From Bacillus cereus group sp. RP43 (GTDB taxonomy: Bacteria; Bacillota; Bacilli; Bacillales; Bacillaceae_G), in NCBI RefSeq assembly GCF_040459645.1, contig NZ_JARVHQ010000001.1, positions 4,526,001 through 4,590,000 of the forward strand: 64,000 bases of DNA, given 5' to 3'. The notes under the pieces were generated by a model that was given only the letters and a program-made list of their open reading frames with translations, was not told where the DNA came from and did not search any database. The position numbers and the translations under genes were made by a program. This document shows positions 54,439 through 62,952 of the stretch, piece by piece. Position 1 is the stretch's first letter. Each line of letters begins with the position of its first letter.

Positions 54439-57381
54439 CTAATTCTGGTCCACAAGTGATACGTATTGTTTTCTTTGCCACTTTTGCTCGATTTCAACAC
54501 CATTTTGCGGATGACGTTTTTTATCTCTCGGGTTTGAAGATGGTAACGGACGATTTCCTTTTTCACGTAATACGCGCAGTTTCACCATCGTTTGTTTATA
54601 AGCTGGTGTACACGTATAAATGTCTGTCGCTGTTCCTGTTAAAATATTGATTGCCTCTTCATTTACTGTCGCATGCATCGGCAAATATAACTCATTTCCA
54701 GTTACACGATCTGTAACAAGCGCTTGTACTTTAATCTTTCCAAATGGTGATGCTAATTCTACAAGACCACCATCTTTCACATTACGTTCTTTAGCAAGTT
54801 CAGGTGAAATTTCAACAAATACTTCAGACACTTTAGATAAAATACCAGCTGACTTATTCGTCATATTTCCTTCATGGAAATGCTCTAGCATACGGCCATT
54901 ATTTAATAGTAAATCATACTCATCTGGTGCTACTACTGGTGGTACCCATTCATCTAATGATAAACGAGCTAGCTTATCCGGGAAGTTAAATCCATCTACA
55001 TATAATAATGGTGTATCGCTACCATCATGGCTACCCCAGCATAAACTATTCCAGCCTTCTAAACGGTCATACGTTGCTTGTGAGTATAACGGAGCAAGCG
55101 ATGCAATTTCATCCATAATTTCACTTGGACTTCCATAATTCCAGTCTCCGCCAAGTGCACGAGCTACTTTTTGTAAAATCCACCAATCTGGCTTAGAATC
55201 ACCAAGTGGCTTCAACACTTCATACAATCTTTGAATACGACGTTCGGTATTTGTAAATGTTCCTTCTTTTTCTAAGCTTGGTGCTGCCGGTAAAATAACA
55301 TCGGCAAAACGAGCTGTTTTCGATAAAAACATATCTTGAACAACGAGGAAGTCTAAATTCGCTAAAATATGTTGTACATGGTTGGCATTTGAATCTACTA
55401 AAGCCATTTCTTCTCCCATAACATACATACCGCGCAGTTTTCCTTCTTCCGCTGCTAGTAACATTGCGATATTATTTAGTCCCGGTTCTTTCGGAATGGT
55501 AGTACCGTATGCTTTTTCAAATTTCGCACGATGCACATCATCTGAAACTGCTTGATAACCTGGAAGCCAGTTCGGTAATGTTGCCATATCACAAGCACCT
55601 TGTACGTTATTATGTCCGCGTAACGGATACGCACCTGCACCAGGACGACGATAGTTGCCCGTAACAAGCAGTAAATTTGAAATTGCAGCTGACGTTGTAC
55701 TTCCTCCTGTATTTTGAGTTACACCCATTCCCCAAAGTACACAAGTACCATCTGCTTCATATACCATACGAGCCATCTCTTTAAGATTATCTTTAGAAAT
55801 CCCTGTAATTTTCTCAGTATAATCAAGCGTATACTTTTCTAGCATTTTGCTATATTCATCAAAATTCTTTACATTTTCAGCTATGAACTTTTTATCATGC
55901 CAATCTTGATCAATAATATATTTCGTAATACCAGCAAGCCATACATAATCCGTTCCTTGACTCGGGTGAACAAATATATCAGCACGCTCTGCCATTTCAT
56001 GTTTACGAAGGTCTGCTACAATCAATTTTTGCTCGTGTAATTTATGAGCACGCTTTACTCTAGTTGCAAGTACAGGATGACCTTCTGTTGGATTTGCACC
56101 AACAATAATAACAAGACCTGCTTCAGCAATATCTTTCACTGTTCCAGCATCTCCGCCCATACCAACAGTTTTAAATAAACCGTCTGTTGCTGGAGATTGG
56201 CAATAACGGGAACAGTTATCTACATTATTTGTTCCATATATTTGACGAGCTAGTTTTTGCATAAGATAGTTTTCTTCATTTGTTACTTTCGAAGAAGAAA
56301 TAAACCCAAACGCATCGCTACCATATTCTGATTTAATATGTTGCATATTAGATGCAACAACTTCAAGAGCCTCTTCCCATGAAACCTCAACAAACATATC
56401 CCCTTGGCGAATTAACGGCTTTGTAATACGCTCTTCACTGTTCACAAAGTCCCATCCAAATTTGCCTTTTACACATGTGGAAATACCATTAACCGGTGCA
56501 TCTGAAACAGGTTGCACTTTTAAAATTTGTCGATCTTTCGTCCATACTTCAAATGAACAACCTACACCACAAAATGTACAAACTGTTTTTGTCTTATTAA
56601 TTTTCGTCTTACGCATCGCGGACTCTACTTCTGAGACTGCTAAAATACTGCTATATCCAGGCTCTACATCTTTTACAAAATCAATCATTGGATTTAGCAC
56701 ATCTGGTTTTAAACCAGTCATAAATCCAGCTTCTCCTAGCATCGTTTTTTCCATTAATGCATTACAAGGACAAACTGTTACACATTGCCCACAGCTAACA
56801 CAAGACGAGTCATTTATACTCACACCATTGTCCCAAATAACACGCGGACGGTCTAAACTCCAATCAATCGATAAAGTTTCATTCACTTGTAAATTTTGGC
56901 ATACTTCTACACACTGCCCACAAGCAATACATTGATTTGGATCGTATCGATAGAATGGATGCGACGTATCCACTTCGCATGCACTTACTTTCGGTTCATA
57001 TGGATATTTCTGTTCTTCAATTCCCATCATATCTACTGTATTGTGGACTTTACAGTTACCATTATTATTATCACATACCGTACAGTACAATAAATGATTC
57101 TCTAATATTCGATCCATCGCTTCAGTTTGTGCTTCCTTCGCACGTTCCGATTGCCTCTCAATATGCATACCATCTTCCAACTTCGTTGAACAGGCACGCA
57201 GTAAACTTCCATTCACTTCTACAATACATGTATCACAAGTTTGAATAGGATCTACCTCTGGTACATGACAAATTTGAGGATGTTCTAAATCACTTTCGTT
57301 AAATAATTGGAGTATCGTCTTTTCACCTGATGCGAAAAATTCTTTACCATCAACGGTTACACGGACTGTCTGTTCTGTCAT
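54439..57381 (-). CDS. fdhA: Formate dehydrogenase alpha subunit, molybdopterin type
   Basis: Large cytoplasmic oxidoreductase of 980 residues oxidising formate to CO2. Domains in order: an N-terminal 2Fe-2S ferredoxin domain (about 1-80, CHVPEVDPIQTCDTCIVEV), a His-Cys segment (CTVCDNNNGNCKVH), two 4Fe-4S repeats (CIACGQCVEVCQ, CVSCGQCVTVCPC), a further 4Fe-4S site CTFCGVGCSFEV, then the bis-MGD catalytic domain with the active-site Cys in NCSRYCQSPATDG and the C-terminal dinucleotide-binding domain. Cys replaces selenocysteine. The N-terminal extension is like NuoG/YjgC. Followed by DUF1641, with fdhD divergent upstream. Length is normal. Confidence 0.92.
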   Translation of the reverse strand: MTEQTVRVTVDGKEFFASGEKTILQLFNESDLEHPQICHVPEVDPIQTCDTCIVEVNGSLLRACSTKLEDGMHIERQSERAKEAQTEAMDRILENHLLYCTVCDNNNGNCKVHNTVDMMGIEEQKYPYEPKVSACEVDTSHPFYRYDPNQCIACGQCVEVCQNLQVNETLSIDWSLDRPRVIWDNGVSINDSSCVSCGQCVTVCPCNALMEKTMLGEAGFMTGLKPDVLNPMIDFVKDVEPGYSSILAVSEVESAMRKTKINKTKTVCTFCGVGCSFEVWTKDRQILKVQPVSDAPVNGISTCVKGKFGWDFVNSEERITKPLIRQGDMFVEVSWEEALEVVASNMQHIKSEYGSDAFGFISSSKVTNEENYLMQKLARQIYGTNNVDNCSRYCQSPATDGLFKTVGMGGDAGTVKDIAEAGLVIIVGANPTEGHPVLATRVKRAHKLHEQKLIVADLRKHEMAERADIFVHPSQGTDYVWLAGITKYIIDQDWHDKKFIAENVKNFDEYSKMLEKYTLDYTEKITGISKDNLKEMARMVYEADGTCVLWGMGVTQNTGGSTTSAAISNLLLVTGNYRRPGAGAYPLRGHNNVQGACDMATLPNWLPGYQAVSDDVHRAKFEKAYGTTIPKEPGLNNIAMLLAAEEGKLRGMYVMGEEMALVDSNANHVQHILANLDFLVVQDMFLSKTARFADVILPAAPSLEKEGTFTNTERRIQRLYEVLKPLGDSKPDWWILQKVARALGGDWNYGSPSEIMDEIASLAPLYSQATYDRLEGWNSLCWGSHDGSDTPLLYVDGFNFPDKLARLSLDEWVPPVVAPDEYDLLLNNGRMLEHFHEGNMTNKSAGILSKVSEVFVEISPELAKERNVKDGGLVELASPFGKIKVQALVTDRVTGNELYLPMHATVNEEAINILTGTATDIYTCTPAYKQTMVKLRVLREKGNRPLPSSNPRDKKRHPQNGVEIEQKWQRKQYVSLVDQN

Positions 57382-57679
57382 AGTTTCCCCTCTCCTTACA
57401 ACTAACTGTACAACACAATTGTGAATCCGTTTTCAAAACTGCGTTGCTGTACATATTTTTGAAACGCCCTGTTGAAATACTTTCCTTTGGAAGTCGATTC
57501 TAGATGTTATAAGGTATAACTACGAAAGCTTGAAAATGTCGCTATTCTACAAATCTATTATATCGTACATATACAATAATAACCAAAATAATCTGCCATC
57601 TTCTTGTTAATAGATGCTTTTGGTTTTTCGATGTTTTATGATAAATATGGAGAAAAAAATATATAAAGGGGAATTTAAT

Positions 57680-58486
57680 ATGGGGCCTATTCAAGAAACA
57701 TATACCATTGTACGCTATCAATCTGGTACATTTTCAAAACAAACCGATGAGGTTGTTACAGAATCTCCTATTACAATTAAATTAAATAACGAAGAATACG
57801 TAACAGTTGTATGCACTCCTAATTACATTGAAGATATGGTAATCGGTTTTTTAATTTCTGAAGGAATTATTTCTTCTTATAAAGATATTGAAGAATTATG
57901 GATCCAAAAAGAAAACGGAATCGTCCATGTAAAATCATCAAAAATTAATCCACTCTATCAAACCTTATATAATAAACGGTACGTAACTTCTTGTTGCGGG
58001 AAAAGTAGACAAGGTTTTGTTTTCGTCAACGATGCAGCAAAAGCAAAAAAATTACATGATATACATATAACTATTACTCCGGAAGAATGTTTTCACCTAA
58101 TGACTTCCTTACAACAATCTTCAACTACATTTCGCCAAACGGGTGGTGTGCATAATACCGCTCTATGTGATCGAAATAACATTCTTTTATCAAGAATGGA
58201 TATCGGAAGACATAATGCGCTAGATAAAATATACGGTCATTGTTTACGAAACAATATATCTGTTCAAGGGAAAATCATTGCGTTTAGCGGACGCATCTCA
58301 TCTGAAATTTTGTTAAAGGTTTCAAAAATAGGTTGCGAAATTGTTCTATCTAAATCAGCTCCAACTAAACTAGCTCTGCAACTCGCCCATGATTTAGGTA
58401 TTACCGTAGTAGGATTTATTCGAAATGGATCTTGCAATATTTATACACATCCAGAACGAATCGATGGTTATCAATCGAACAATTAA
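57680..58486 (+). CDS. fdhD: Formate dehydrogenase accessory sulfurtransferase FdhD
   Basis: Cytoplasmic protein of 268 residues that transfers sulfur to the molybdenum cofactor of formate dehydrogenase. Visible are the Cys motif RYVTSCCGKSRQG (two adjacent Cys near residue 105), GGVHNTALCDRNNI, DIGRHNALDKIYGHCLRN and FSGRISSEILLKVSKIG. It is divergent from fdhA across 298 bases, and the functional link is direct. The frame opens at 57614, but AAGGGG lies eight bases before ATG 57680 and the shorter form matches family length. Confidence 0.92.
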   Translation: MGPIQETYTIVRYQSGTFSKQTDEVVTESPITIKLNNEEYVTVVCTPNYIEDMVIGFLISEGIISSYKDIEELWIQKENGIVHVKSSKINPLYQTLYNKRYVTSCCGKSRQGFVFVNDAAKAKKLHDIHITITPEECFHLMTSLQQSSTTFRQTGGVHNTALCDRNNILLSRMDIGRHNALDKIYGHCLRNNISVQGKIIAFSGRISSEILLKVSKIGCEIVLSKSAPTKLALQLAHDLGITVVGFIRNGSCNIYTHPERIDGYQSNN

Positions 58487-58518
58487 AAAATAGCTTCTCA
58501 ATTGAGGAGCTATTTTAG
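58487..58518 (+). terminator. Terminator of fdhD
   Basis: TAGCTTCTC and GAGGAGCTA pair (one G-U) around AATT, with flanking A and T runs, starting at the fdhD stop. Confidence 0.75.
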
Positions 58519-58721
58519 TTATAAAAATGTAATATACATATCACTTGAATAGTTAACGAAGTTAATATATAATTTCATTACATAAATAAAATAAAAACAT
58601 AGTAGCATAATCTTTTCATTCTTTTACAAATTAAGAAAGAATAGTCACAGAATACATTTAACTAAACTTAATCTTACAAAGTTAATGAATTAAATTTGAA
58701 TCAATCTAGGAGGTTACAACT

Positions 58722-59228
58722 ATGGAAATTCGCTTATTAACAACAGAGGACGCAGAAATTTATTTGAAAGTTTGTATGGAAGGTTTAACGAAAAACCCTG
58801 AGGCTTTTAGCTCTTCTTATGAAGATGTTCTTAAACATGAAAACCCTGTCGCTGCTATGGCAAAGCGATTAAGCAATCCGGATAAGTATACTCTAGGTGT
58901 CTTCAAAGATAATGATTTAGTCGGTATTGCTACTCTAGAAACAAAGCCATTTATTAAGCAAGAGCATAAGGCAAAAATCGGCTCCGTTTTTGTTTCTCCA
59001 AAAGCGCGTGGTCTCGGTGCAGGACGAGCTTTAATTAAAGCGATTATTGAAAATGCCGATAAATTACATGTAGAACAGCTCATGCTTGATGTTGTTGCTG
59101 ATAACACTGCTGCAAAAAAATTATATGAGTCCCTTGGCTTCCAAACTTACGGCGTGCAAGAACGGTCCTTAAAACATAATGGCCAATATTGGGACGAAGA
59201 GCATATGGTTTTATTCTTAAATAATTAA
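58722..59228 (+). CDS. GNAT family N-acetyltransferase (copy 1)
   Basis: Cytoplasmic acetyltransferase of 168 residues. The acetyl-CoA loop is KARGLGAGRALIKAI (about 91-105), preceded by strand KIGSVFVSP and followed by VEQLMLDVVADNTAAKKLYESLGF. It is close to a second GNAT gene at 62400-62915, roughly two thirds identical by eye, with the same EAFSSSYED and ERSLKxNGQYWDEEHMVLFL ends. The substrate is unknown. AGGAGG precedes the ATG by eight bases. Confidence 0.85.
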   Translation: MEIRLLTTEDAEIYLKVCMEGLTKNPEAFSSSYEDVLKHENPVAAMAKRLSNPDKYTLGVFKDNDLVGIATLETKPFIKQEHKAKIGSVFVSPKARGLGAGRALIKAIIENADKLHVEQLMLDVVADNTAAKKLYESLGFQTYGVQERSLKHNGQYWDEEHMVLFLNN

Positions 59229-59245
59229 CATTTTAATATAATTTT

Positions 59246-59284
59246 TCAAAAGCATCTTCTTATTAATTAAGATGCTTTTTTCAT
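59246..59284 (+). terminator. Terminator of GNAT copy 1
   Basis: AAAAGCATCTT pairs with AAGATGCTTTT around a ten-base loop, then T residues. Confidence 0.82.
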
Positions 59285-59353
59285 TACAACAATGTAATCT
59301 TCATGTCACCTTTATCGATCGTTCCAATCCTTTCCATTCGTTATACTAAAAAT

Positions 59354-59408
59354 ATAAAGTAAAACTTTACTCAGTGAGGAGGACCCATCTCCCGCTAATT
59401 ATTAAATG
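59354..59408 (+). repeat. Dispersed short repeat element, copy 1
   Basis: The sequence running ATAAAGTAAAACTTTACTC, then AGTGAGGAG, CCCATCTCCC and GCTAATTATTAAA is the same element as the reverse complement of 60718-60766. It lies 41 bases upstream of a small membrane-protein gene. The G-rich and C-rich halves can form a hairpin. Confidence 0.7.
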
Positions 59409-59448
59409 AACGTATAGCATGCAATTGATATGTAGAGGAGAATGTAAC

Positions 59449-59538
59449 ATGAAACAAAACAAACAAGCTATCTTTTTAATATTTGCTACAGCAATTGTAA
59501 CTTCTGGATTAGCAATCTTACCTTGGTTTATTATATAG
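59449..59538 (+). CDS. Small membrane protein, 29 aa
   Basis: This frame reads MKQNKQAIFLIFATAIVTSG then LAILPWFII, a basic start and one hydrophobic helix, with AGAGGAG about eight bases before the ATG. It is followed after seven bases by a strong terminator, so it looks like a genuine tiny gene. I do not recognise the family. It is convergent with another tiny membrane protein gene (59591-59713), and the two share the terminator between them. Confidence 0.6.
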   Translation: MKQNKQAIFLIFATAIVTSGLAILPWFII

Positions 59539-59545
59539 AATACAT

Positions 59546-59587
59546 AAAAAAAGCTTATTGCTTCTTAAGAAGCAATAAGCTTTTTTT
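59546..59587. terminator. Terminator shared by the two tiny membrane-protein genes
   Basis: A perfect stem of about 20 bp (AAAAAAAGCTTATTGCTTCT and its complement) with a two- to four-base centre separates the convergent small genes at 59449 and 59713. Confidence 0.88.
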
Positions 59588-59590
59588 CTA

Positions 59591-59713
59591 TTATAAAATC
59601 CCGAAAAATTTATTTACACAACTTATCATAATAAGCATAGATACCGCAACACACATTACAACCGCATTACGATCTTGCTTTTCTTTTTGTAAATGCTCTA
59701 CTTTTTTACTCAT
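59591..59713 (-). CDS. Small membrane protein, 40 aa
   Basis: This frame reads MSKKVEHLQKEKQDRNAVVM then CVAVSMLIMISCVNKFFGIL: a charged, coiled-coil-like N-terminus and one C-terminal membrane helix. ATG 59713 has AAAAGGGG nine bases upstream. It was found by reading the minus strand and is below the size usually listed. A hairpin with a seven-U tract lies immediately before the ribosome binding site (59732-59801), suggesting that its transcription is attenuated. The family is not recognised. Confidence 0.6.
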   Translation of the reverse strand: MSKKVEHLQKEKQDRNAVVMCVAVSMLIMISCVNKFFGIL

Positions 59714-59731
59714 GTGTACAATCCCCTTTTA

Positions 59732-59801
59732 AAAAAAGTGTGAGATAGGAAATTTTTCTTATCCGATGCGAGGTGAATACGAAAACCCTCTCTATCTCAC
59801 A
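59732..59801 (-). promoter_or_regulatory. Attenuator-like leader hairpin before the 40-aa gene
   Basis: TGTGAGATAG and CTATCTCACA (59792-59801 with 59739-59748) form a 10-bp stem that encloses 43 bases. On the minus strand the stem is followed at once by seven U and then AAAAGGGG, the gene's ribosome binding site. No gene lies upstream on this strand, so a terminator here must act on the small gene's own leader. I do not recognise a riboswitch class. Confidence 0.5.
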
Positions 59802-59820
59802 TACACAATAGAATGGAATT

Positions 59821-59842
59821 GTCATTTTATAAATAAAATGAC
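59821..59842. promoter_or_regulatory. 22-bp palindrome, candidate operator
   Basis: GTCATTTTAT-AA-ATAAAATGAC is a 10-2-10 palindrome in the 330-base space between the 40-aa gene and the response regulator gene. The binding protein is unknown; the two-component regulator next door is one candidate. Confidence 0.45.
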
Positions 59843-60042
59843 ATGACGTTATGTCGCAACATAGGGTATTTGTGTCGCTACGTTTTCTATTATAAAAAAT
59901 AGTTGTGCAAAACTAGTGCATTTTTTATGTCAATTGCCCTGATCGAAAAAATCAGCCATCCATTCAATCACATAAAAAGAGTTTTTTATTATTTTCATGT
60001 AAACTATACAAGTAGAATGAATAGTTTGGGGTGCACAAGATT

Positions 60043-60714
60043 ATGGTGAAAATTTTATTAGTAGACGATGAAGAACGTATGTTACGATTATTAGATCTGT
60101 TCTTAAGCCCTCGCGGCTATTTTTGTATGAAAGCTACTTCTGGCCTTGAAGCGCTAGAAGTAATCGAACAGAAGGACTTCGATATTATTTTATTAGATGT
60201 TATGATGCCGAATATGGATGGGTGGGATACTTGCTATCAAATCCGTCAAATTTCCAACGTTCCAATTATTATGCTAACAGCTCGCAACCAAAATTATGAT
60301 ATGGTCAAAGGTCTGACTATGGGAGCAGATGACTACATTACAAAACCATTCGATGAGCATGTATTAGTCGCGCGAATCGAGGCTATATTACGTCGCACAA
60401 AGAAAGATGGCTTTGTTAGCTTCAATGGTATTGAGTGGGATAAAACAAAACATACTGTTACAGTTTATAATGAAAAAATCTCACTAACTCCTATTGAATT
60501 TTCGTTGCTCGGACTATTTTTACAAAATACAAACCGTGCCTACAGCCGAGACGATTTAATAGAAAAAATTTGGGGCTATCAAACAGACATCGAATACAGA
60601 ACTATCGATTCACATATTCGTAATATACGGGATAAGTTACGCAAAAAAGGATTTCCAGTTGAAGATTACTTAGAAACTGTCTATAAAGTCGGATATAAAT
60701 GGAAAAATGAATAA
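60043..60714 (+). CDS. Response regulator, OmpR family
   Basis: DNA-binding response regulator of 223 residues. The receiver domain (about 1-115) has the acidic pair VDDEE, phospho-acceptor Asp in IILLDVMMPNMDGWD (about residue 50), Thr in IMLTARNQN and Lys in YITKPFDEHVL. The winged-helix output domain (about 125-220) has SLTPIEFSLLGLFLQNTNRAYSRDDLIEKIWGY. A GTG at 60031 extends the frame but GGGG fits ATG 60043 better. The partner kinase gene follows after 75 bases that contain a short repeat element. The signal is unknown. Confidence 0.9.
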   Translation: MVKILLVDDEERMLRLLDLFLSPRGYFCMKATSGLEALEVIEQKDFDIILLDVMMPNMDGWDTCYQIRQISNVPIIMLTARNQNYDMVKGLTMGADDYITKPFDEHVLVARIEAILRRTKKDGFVSFNGIEWDKTKHTVTVYNEKISLTPIEFSLLGLFLQNTNRAYSRDDLIEKIWGYQTDIEYRTIDSHIRNIRDKLRKKGFPVEDYLETVYKVGYKWKNE

Positions 60715-60717
60715 TTA

Positions 60718-60766
60718 CTTTAATCAGTGGGGATGGAGCTCCCCACTAATTAAAGTTTCACTTTAT
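60718..60766 (-). repeat. Dispersed short repeat element, copy 2
   Basis: CTTTAATCAGTGGGG pairs almost perfectly with CCCCACTAATTAAAG around ATGGAGCT, followed by TTTCACTTTAT. In reverse complement it aligns along its length with copy 1 at 59354-59408. It lies between the response regulator and kinase genes. Confidence 0.75.
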
Positions 60767-60789
60767 ATGAAATAAGGTATGGTGAGAAA

Positions 60790-62253
60790 ATGAGCAAACT
60801 TTCCCTTAAAGTTGGGACATACTTTTTAATATTAGCTTTATGTATTGAAACAATTGCCTTCGTATCTTTTTATAAGAACCTTTCAAACATACGCATTGAA
60901 GAGGAAACTCTTGCTCTTTTAGAGAAAGGAAATCGCTATAGTAAAATGATTAAAAACCGCGCGAAGTGGGGTGCATATTCTAAAGAAAAGAAACTCACAG
61001 AAAGCGCTGAACACAGTAAACGGCCTAAACGTGCTGTGTACCCCGAGTTTGATATCAACACTGAGGCTGAACACTTAGTTGAATCAGAATTAATTGCTAA
61101 CTCTGATATAGCTATCATTATAACAGACAATAACGGCAAAATTATTTCTACCTCAGAACCCGTAACGAAAGAAATGCAAAAACAACTTACTTGTAAAACA
61201 GAGACTATCCCAGAAGGTGGATTAATCGTTGAAAAAAACTGGAAAAAATCAAAATTCATCTCAACAGTAAGCCCGCTGGAAATTCAAGGATTTCAAGGTA
61301 AGTTATATATGTTATTAAAGACATCTTTCTTAGAAAATATGTTACTTAAACTCATGAATCAATTTCTTATCATTAGTGTTTTGACAATTATTTTAACTAC
61401 TATTTCTGTCTTTGTTTTTTCTCGTGTTATTACAGAACCGCTTATAAAAATGAAGCGGGCGACAGAAAAAATGTCAAAATTAAATAAGCCGATTCAATTA
61501 GGAATTAAACGAAATGATGAACTTGGAAGCTTAGCAAAAACGATTGAAGATTTATCTAGTGAACTTACGTATATGAAAAAAGAACGAAACGAATTTCTCG
61601 CTAGTGTAGCGCATGAATTACTAACTCCATTAACCTATATGAAAGGTTATGCAAAGGTAGCAAAAAGAGATTCTCTAACGAAAGAAGAACGTGAAGAATA
61701 CTTACAAATCATTGAAGACGAAACGGATAGTGTAACCGATCTCGTACAAGATTTATTTATGCTTGTACAATTAGAGCAACACCAGTTTGTTATAAAAAAA
61801 CAAAAAGTAATTCTTAAACCATTTTTAGAACGAATGGTTGAAAAAACAAAAACAACATTAACAAACAAACAAATGCAACTCCATGTACATTGCAAAGATG
61901 ATTTAGAAGTTTGCATAGACGAAAGACGTATGGAACAAGTTATGTTAAATTTATTACACAATGCTTATCAACATTCACCAGAAAACACTTCTATAATAAT
62001 ACGTGTACTAACCAGTACGAATACTTTTACAATAAGTGTACAAGATGAAGGTGAAGGTATTCCAAAAGAAGATATCCCACATGTTTTTGATCGCTTTTAC
62101 CGTGTCGATAAATCCAGAACACGAGCTACAGGTGGAAAAGGTATCGGACTGGCTGTTGCAAAAGAAATTGTAGAACTTCATAATGGTTCTATTGAAGTTA
62201 AAAGCGAATTAGAAGTCGGAACAGAATTTATAATTGAATTACCATTTGTATAA
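60790..62253 (+). CDS. Sensor histidine kinase
   Basis: Membrane kinase of 487 residues. The first helix (about 8-28) and second (about 190-213) bracket an extracytoplasmic sensor domain of about 160 residues. A HAMP linker (about 214-265), HisKA domain with SVAHELLTPLTYMKGY (H near residue 277) and HATPase (NLLHNAYQHSPEN, DEGEGIPKEDIPHVFDRFYR, GKGIGLAVAKEIV) follow. The H-box has HELLTP in place of HELRTP. It pairs with the OmpR-type regulator encoded 75 bases upstream. The nature of the signal is open. Flanked by GNAT paralogues. Confidence 0.9.
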   Translation: MSKLSLKVGTYFLILALCIETIAFVSFYKNLSNIRIEEETLALLEKGNRYSKMIKNRAKWGAYSKEKKLTESAEHSKRPKRAVYPEFDINTEAEHLVESELIANSDIAIIITDNNGKIISTSEPVTKEMQKQLTCKTETIPEGGLIVEKNWKKSKFISTVSPLEIQGFQGKLYMLLKTSFLENMLLKLMNQFLIISVLTIILTTISVFVFSRVITEPLIKMKRATEKMSKLNKPIQLGIKRNDELGSLAKTIEDLSSELTYMKKERNEFLASVAHELLTPLTYMKGYAKVAKRDSLTKEEREEYLQIIEDETDSVTDLVQDLFMLVQLEQHQFVIKKQKVILKPFLERMVEKTKTTLTNKQMQLHVHCKDDLEVCIDERRMEQVMLNLLHNAYQHSPENTSIIIRVLTSTNTFTISVQDEGEGIPKEDIPHVFDRFYRVDKSRTRATGGKGIGLAVAKEIVELHNGSIEVKSELEVGTEFIIELPFV

Positions 62254-62267
62254 TATATGCGTGAAAT

Positions 62268-62302
62268 CACCAGTAGTAGTCAACACTACTGGTGCTATTT
62301 TA
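62268..62302 (+). terminator. Terminator of the two-component operon
   Basis: CACCAGTAGT (62269-62278) pairs with ACTACTGGTG (62285-62294), followed by CTATTTTATTT. Confidence 0.8.
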
Positions 62303-62399
62303 TTTATAAAACCAACTATTATAAGCTAAGCTTTTGAAATTATTCTTATTTCAATATAAAATATAGGTACAACTGTCAAAGATTTGGAGGGTGATATAA

Positions 62400-62915
62400 T
62401 TGGATATCCATGTATTAACAAAAGACGAAGCAGAAATTTACTTAGAACTTCGAGTAGAAGGGTTAAAACAAAACCCGGAAGCTTTCAGCTCTTCTTATGA
62501 AGATATTATTAATAAAGAGTGTGCTATTGAATATAAAGCCCAAAAATTAGCACAAGACGAGAACTATACACTAGGTGCATTTAAAGATGGAGAATTAATC
62601 GGAGTTGCAACACTGGAAACGAAACCATATGTAAAACAAGAACATAAAGCGAAAATTGGTTCAGTATACGTGTCTCCAAAAGCACGCGGACTTGGAGCGG
62701 GAAAAGCACTTATTAAAGAATGTCTTGAGCTTGCTAAATCTTTAGAAGTAGAGCAAGTTATGCTTGATGTTGTTGTTGGCAACGATGGTGCAAAAAAACT
62801 TTACGAGTCATTAGGGTTTAAAACATTTGGTGTGCAAGAACGTTCATTAAAATATAACGGACAATATTGGGATGAAGAGCATATGGTTCTTTTCCTAGAT
62901 GAAGAAGAAAAATAA
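62400..62915 (+). CDS. GNAT family N-acetyltransferase (copy 2)
   Basis: Acetyltransferase of 171 residues, paralogue of the gene at 58722. The acetyl-CoA loop KARGLGAGKALIKEC, the strand KIGSVYVSP and the C-terminal VQERSLKYNGQYWDEEHMVLFL are conserved; differences are clustered in the first helix and after residue 105. The start codon is TTG 62400, nine bases after GGAGG at 62386-62390; no ATG or GTG fits. Substrate unknown. A terminator follows the stop directly. Confidence 0.85.
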   Translation: MDIHVLTKDEAEIYLELRVEGLKQNPEAFSSSYEDIINKECAIEYKAQKLAQDENYTLGAFKDGELIGVATLETKPYVKQEHKAKIGSVYVSPKARGLGAGKALIKECLELAKSLEVEQVMLDVVVGNDGAKKLYESLGFKTFGVQERSLKYNGQYWDEEHMVLFLDEEEK

Positions 62916-62952
62916 TAAAAAACATCCTCGCATTTATGAGGATGTTTTTTAC
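62915..62952. terminator. Bidirectional terminator between GNAT copy 2 and the MocR gene
   Basis: AAAAAACATCCTC (62917-62929) pairs with GAGGATGTTTTTT (62938-62950), at the stops of both convergent genes. Confidence 0.88.

Noticed and set aside
56462..56935. Plus-strand frame of 157 codons inside fdhA
   Set aside because: It is antisense to the iron-sulfur region of fdhA, whose motifs are intact. The long frame results from the codon bias of the opposite strand.
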